A DNA stretch of 64,000 nucleotides from Antitrichia curtipendula (Eukaryota; Streptophyta; Bryopsida; Hypnales; Leucodontaceae): positions 62,001-126,000 of the forward strand of contig OX579633.1 of assembly GCA_951230915.1 (NCBI GenBank), given 5' to 3'. The translations under genes were made by a program, and so were the position numbers. The first letter of the stretch is position 1. Each line of letters starts with the position of its first letter. Shown piece after piece: positions 60,101-64,000 of this stretch. The notes below the pieces were generated by a model. It was not told where the DNA came from, searched no databases, and worked only from the letters and a program-made list of their open reading frames with translations.

Positions 60101-63100
60101 CTACTTCGAGATGAACAGTCCCTCGTTTCTGACGTAGGAGATGAACAAGGCAAGGACGTTTGTCTTGTACTTCATGTGTTCGCCTGCAAGCCACTCCGCA
60201 AACTGTGGATCCTCAAGATTTGGTGGACAACCCGACTCGACAAATGCCTGGTAAAACCGCGCTGCATGCCTCCACATGTACCAACAAGCAGGTATCAGCT
60301 TGTCGTTGCCCTTGGATTTGCAACCCCCCTCGAATGTCTCTGGGTGCATTATTTCGGAACCTAGTTTTTTGGGCAAACCGCATCCATAACACCCTAAACC
60401 GCGGAAGCGCACCTTATTTGGGCACTCCTTACCTCGATGCCCGTCATTTCCCAAGCACTTCAAACAAAGACCTTTCAAGTGTGGGCACTGGAATAATTCG
60501 TGTTTGTAGTCCGGCACCTCGTGTTCATCCATGGTGCAAATGATGCACTTGTCTTTCACTCCCGCAAGGTATTGCGTGACGGTCAATGTCATCAACAATA
60601 GATCCGAATGACTTTCCTGGGTCCCCTTGGCTGATTCAAAGAACAATGCATCCCCTATGCAAATCCTCTTTGCTGCCGGATTGTAATCCTCTTGCGTGCC
60701 CGGGGTGTCTCCATCCTCCGGGGTGGACGCAAAGTCCATGTACTGACTTTCGTTCCAACGACTTTCACTAGATTTGCTGGTGGAAGAAGATTCCATCCGC
60801 TTGGCCGTTGTTAGGCTGGATTTGACGTGGCCGAGCAAAGACTCACAGACGTCGCATCGTTCCGATCCGGAGGAAAAGCAATCCAATCCTCGACCGTCGA
60901 TGTACTCTTGGAGCACCCAACGTCGGCACTTTGTCCCGTCAAGATACTCCGCCAACTCGGTTTGCGCTCCCATGGACCGTGACAATAAGATGATGTGTTT
61001 GCCGGAAGATCCATCACGGCCTCCCCGGCCGCTCTCTTGGGCAAGATGGATCATCGAGTATGGCTCGTTCAAGTGCACCACCAGACAAACCCCGGGCAAG
61101 TCGATGCCCATGCCGAATGCTCCTGTTGCCACCATGATGTCCGCTTCCCCTCTTGTCCATGCATTGTGGGCCGCATTCCTAGCCTGCATGTCTAAATCTG
61201 CGTGGTAGTGCACGGCGGTGAGACCACGGGCACAAAGCATTTCTGCCATTTCTCGTGTTTCGTCCTTCCCCCTACTAAAGATGATGGACTTTGGCATCAC
61301 CGGTTCCGATGATAGGACCGCCAATAGGCTTGCACCTAGGTCCCCGTGGACTTTTCTCACTTCGTACCTGAGGTTGGTACGGGTCGTGGGACTCCGGAGG
61401 ACGGAGAACCGGGAATTGAAAAAGTCCCTCATTGGATCCTCGAGGCTGGGAGGCACCGTCGCTGATAAGAGGAGGAGTTGAACGGGTGCTTTTCGAACGT
61501 GTTGAATGCCGTGTAGTACGGGACGCCATGAGTTGTCTTTCAATGCCACATGGCACTCATCCAAAACAATCCTTCCAAGTTGATCTTGTGCATATAGGTA
61601 TGCCAGGTGAGTTTGGAAATTTGGCAACATGCAGTGCTCCACGGATACCAACAGGATGTCAACTCCATTGAGGGGCGTGTGTTCCGAGTATACTTGCATG
61701 GAAAGGTTTGCCTCTGCCACACGATGCTCCATCTCGTTTCTCAACGCCACAAATGGACAGATGACAACGGTGGTATAACGCCCACGTTCCACCACTGTAG
61801 GCAAGAGGAACAATAGAGTCTTGCCTCCTCCGGTGGGTAGCACTACCAACAAATCCTCTCGACGCTCCAAGATTCGGTGCATGGCTTTGGCCTGCTGTGG
61901 ACTCTTGAACTTGGTGTGTCCTAATGCGGCCAATCCCAACAGGACTTCTTTGGAACAAGTGAGGGATAGTTGATCGATACCCGTGTTCCCTTCGCAGTGG
62001 ACCACCTTGACTTCATGGTGGTGGTGATGGTGGTGGATTTTGGTGGTTGCGGTGGCCACCAATTCGGATTGTCCAACCCTCAATCCCGGGTCGAATTCCC
62101 GGCCTACCTCATCCGTTGGGCTTTGACGTCCAATCGTTGGCATGATGGCATTCACATTGGGAAGGACTCCATCGGTGCGGAGGCCTAAAAGTCTATGCCA
62201 CTCCATGGATACCCACCTGTACAATTGGAACTCGTCACGTCCGATGCTAGGATGGTCAAAGTTTGACCGAGCGTAGCAATTACTAGCCACGCGTTGTGAA
62301 TGGCCGGCTTGCCTGTCCATAACGCCATTGCCGGTGAGCTCCAGCACGCTTGTGTATTTTAGGAACCTGTGCATCCATGCGATGGCCATGTGTCGCCAAG
62401 GTTTGAGAGTCACGTACACGTTCAGGTGCTCCAAGAAGATACTTGCAATTCCATTGGACAAGTCGCGGCTACACATTGGCTGACCTCCCTTGACCGCCAA
62501 GAGGCGATTGTACAAGGCTGTTTCCGGTGGGCCATACAAGACTCCCGAAGCTACAATCTCCATTTCTCGCACATAAGTGAGATAGTTTATCAAGAGAAAA
62601 GAGGTGTCCTTACAAAGGAACCTTGCGATGGGTACTTGGCTGCCACGTATACTGTCTCCTTTCCCGTAAAGGGTCAACAGCATGACAAGACCATCCACAA
62701 GGTACACGCCGCGGATTTGAGTTGGTGTGTTGCGGGTAGAGCAAGCAATTAGTTCCACGCCACGCGCCGGTTGGCCTGCAATGAGGTGTATGATGGTCAT
62801 TAGTTTTTGGAGCCACTTTCCCACCCGGCACATCCATTTGTTCAATGCATCCTTCTTCCATATGATTTCTTGGGTACCCTCTCCTTGCACCGAGTCAATG
62901 AACCTGCCGTGTAAACTTGGAGTGCGAGTAATGTGTAGAATGAGGTCGAGGGTATATCCCGAACAAAGATTGTTCTTATTGCCAATGAACCAGTGTCCAT
63001 TCCTGTAGTCCGAGAGGTTGTCATGCAAGAGCCCCCCAAATTTGTTGTGGAGTATGCGATCTCTATTCAAATTGTATTCGGGCATCCCCAATAGCAGTCC

Positions 63101-64000
63101 CTCTTCTAATTCCTTGTGAAGTTCTCGGATGGAGCAACGAACAAGCCGTGACACGTCCGCAATATCCACATGAACACCGTCTATGAGTTGGGCATCTCCC
63201 ACCCATGTAACCTGTGGGAGTGGAGTCTCATTCTTTGTGACCGCCCTCACAAGCCTCTTCACCTCCATTATTGCTGCAAATGGTGTTCGTTGGTCTTCAC
63301 AAACATACAACAAAAACTCCGCTTCCACCTGGACCGGGTCATATTGTGGGTTGAGCGGGTGATGAACAATCTTGTGTAGTATAAGAGAACGACACCAGTA
63401 CATCATCCTCGAGACGCGGTGGGTCACATCATCAGGTGTCAATACGCGGCGGTGTTGTACGGATGAAAAAATCACAAATCTAAAAACCAACAGCGATGCC
63501 TCTGGGATAGCATGCGATGACCGTGTTATGAAAAACAAGGCTTCTAAAACTTCTACGCAATGCAATTTGGACTGTTCCAATTGATCCCCTCTGAAGTGTC
63601 CACTTGCACCCACCTCTTGCAATCCATTCCACAAGCGTTGTAAAGAAAGTTGCACTTTCTCCTCCAACGGAAACAACATGCATCGGATGTCTCCCGTGTT
63701 GTCCTCCGCATTCTTATTGTCGAGGGCTCTTAGCAAAACAAGCAGGAGGTGTATCAACTCTTTGACATAGTCTTGGCACGATTGCTCCAACCTTGAGAAG
63801 GGTTTGGGAGAGATATTGGTGGGATTTGTAGACCTAACCTTCCTCCGCAGCAAGGTTTCCGCGGCCGCAAGGGTGGATTGAAAATCCGTCATTAGCAAGG
63901 TACACGCTTCCTGTAGATGATTTGGAAAAAAACGGACGTCCCCCGGTTCTTGAGCTGTTAACAGTGGAGCCAAAATCGCTACGTCTATTTTCAACTTTTC
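60101..64000 (-). CDS. Tyrosine-recombinase-like domain fused to RecQ-type helicase (5' partial)
   Basis: At least 1,297 codons without an intron; the frame stays open through the window edge, so the true start is outside. Counting from 63994: residues 400-600 resemble the tyrosine-recombinase-like part of fungal telomere-linked RecQ proteins (R411 in GQPARGVEL, K445 in YGKG, R534-H535, GHS at 564, Y574 in SNCYARS). A linker with seven His (654-660) follows. The SF2 helicase has Walker A PTGGGKT (720-726), DECH box (812-815), SAT (844-846), FSRGKDETREMAEML and GRGGRDG. A RecQ-like CDVC site follows near 1047-1050, then a Cys-rich tail with a zinc-knuckle-like CLKCLGNDGHRGKEC. Expected activity is 3'-5' DNA unwinding plus possible DNA breakage-joining. 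GC is higher than the surroundings, which could reflect transfer or selection on codons. Confidence 0.8.
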   Translation of the reverse strand, partial: EKLKIDVAILAPLLTAQEPGDVRFFPNHLQEACTLLMTDFQSTLAAAETLLRRKVRSTNPTNISPKPFSRLEQSCQDYVKELIHLLLVLLRALDNKNAEDNTGDIRCMLFPLEEKVQLSLQRLWNGLQEVGASGHFRGDQLEQSKLHCVEVLEALFFITRSSHAIPEASLLVFRFVIFSSVQHRRVLTPDDVTHRVSRMMYWCRSLILHKIVHHPLNPQYDPVQVEAEFLLYVCEDQRTPFAAIMEVKRLVRAVTKNETPLPQVTWVGDAQLIDGVHVDIADVSRLVRCSIRELHKELEEGLLLGMPEYNLNRDRILHNKFGGLLHDNLSDYRNGHWFIGNKNNLCSGYTLDLILHITRTPSLHGRFIDSVQGEGTQEIIWKKDALNKWMCRVGKWLQKLMTIIHLIAGQPARGVELIACSTRNTPTQIRGVYLVDGLVMLLTLYGKGDSIRGSQVPIARFLCKDTSFLLINYLTYVREMEIVASGVLYGPPETALYNRLLAVKGGQPMCSRDLSNGIASIFLEHLNVYVTLKPWRHMAIAWMHRFLKYTSVLELTGNGVMDRQAGHSQRVASNCYARSNFDHPSIGRDEFQLYRWVSMEWHRLLGLRTDGVLPNVNAIMPTIGRQSPTDEVGREFDPGLRVGQSELVATATTKIHHHHHHHEVKVVHCEGNTGIDQLSLTCSKEVLLGLAALGHTKFKSPQQAKAMHRILERREDLLVVLPTGGGKTLLFLLPTVVERGRYTTVVICPFVALRNEMEHRVAEANLSMQVYSEHTPLNGVDILLVSVEHCMLPNFQTHLAYLYAQDQLGRIVLDECHVALKDNSWRPVLHGIQHVRKAPVQLLLLSATVPPSLEDPMRDFFNSRFSVLRSPTTRTNLRYEVRKVHGDLGASLLAVLSSEPVMPKSIIFSRGKDETREMAEMLCARGLTAVHYHADLDMQARNAAHNAWTRGEADIMVATGAFGMGIDLPGVCLVVHLNEPYSMIHLAQESGRGGRDGSSGKHIILLSRSMGAQTELAEYLDGTKCRRWVLQEYIDGRGLDCFSSGSERCDVCESLLGHVKSSLTTAKRMESSSTSKSSESRWNESQYMDFASTPEDGDTPGTQEDYNPAAKRICIGDALFFESAKGTQESHSDLLLMTLTVTQYLAGVKDKCIICTMDEHEVPDYKHELFQCPHLKGLCLKCLGNDGHRGKECPNKVRFRGLGCYGCGLPKKLGSEIMHPETFEGGCKSKGNDKLIPACWYMWRHAARFYQAFVESGCPPNLEDPQFAEWLAGEHMKYKTNVLALFISYVRNEGLFISK

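Noticed and set aside
60160..62752. Plus-strand frames opposite the recombinase-helicase
   Set aside because: They are antisense shadows of a frame with complete helicase motifs.
1..64000. tRNA, rRNA or organelle-derived inserts
   Set aside because: No cloverleaf with matching arms, no conserved rRNA block and no organelle gene was seen on either strand.

Overview
The window reads as nuclear DNA of a land plant, most likely a non-seed plant (moss, lycophyte or fern grade). The reasons are: genes broken by 90-330 base introns with GT-AG ends; plant telobox-like AAACCCTA motifs near likely gene starts; a plant-type subtilase fragment; a plant-type FCP1/HAD-like domain; and TET/JBP-type and JmjC oxygenases, families that non-seed plants are known to keep. 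The assignment is inference; no rRNA, tRNA, organelle gene or CRISPR array was seen. Most of the window is AT-rich, gene-poor and full of tandem repeats.

Layout. 1-229: end of a + strand gene. 847-2484 (+): three-exon 2OG-Fe(II) oxygenase-like gene with two N-terminal zinc fingers. 3216-5072: tandem 285-base repeat. 8360-6025 (-): four-exon JmjC gene, again with two N-terminal zinc fingers. 8938-10705: 118-base hairpin repeat, abutting a broken subtilase at 11176-10730. 13.2-21.0 kb: a field of about 930-base elements ending in TTAA with inverted termini, some nested. 29078-21405 (-): one long gene rebuilt here as at least eight exons with matching phases, about 2,250 residues, with a ParB-like part near its N-terminal half and a plant FCP1/HAD-like domain at its C-terminus. 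30.5-43.8 kb: more TTAA elements and three satellite-like arrays. 43.9-44.2 kb: an isolated GC-rich island. 47.1 kb: a candidate coding exon. 49.2-55.25 kb: a 382-base intron-plus-exon array leading straight into a TET/JBP-type dioxygenase gene (55266-56366, +). 58.3-59.1 kb: two small unidentified reading frames. 64000-60101 (-): a large reading frame joining a tyrosine-recombinase-like domain to a RecQ-type helicase and a cysteine-rich tail, open at the window edge.

How it fits together. Three different Fe(II)/2-oxoglutarate oxygenases of the kind that act on chromatin or nucleic acid lie in 56 kb, among tandem arrays and transposon remnants and beside a recombinase-helicase resembling the telomere-linked helicases of fungi. 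This suggests a rapidly rearranging, possibly heterochromatic or subtelomeric region. No operon-like co-regulation can be shown. All exon models come from reading splice signals and phases by eye.
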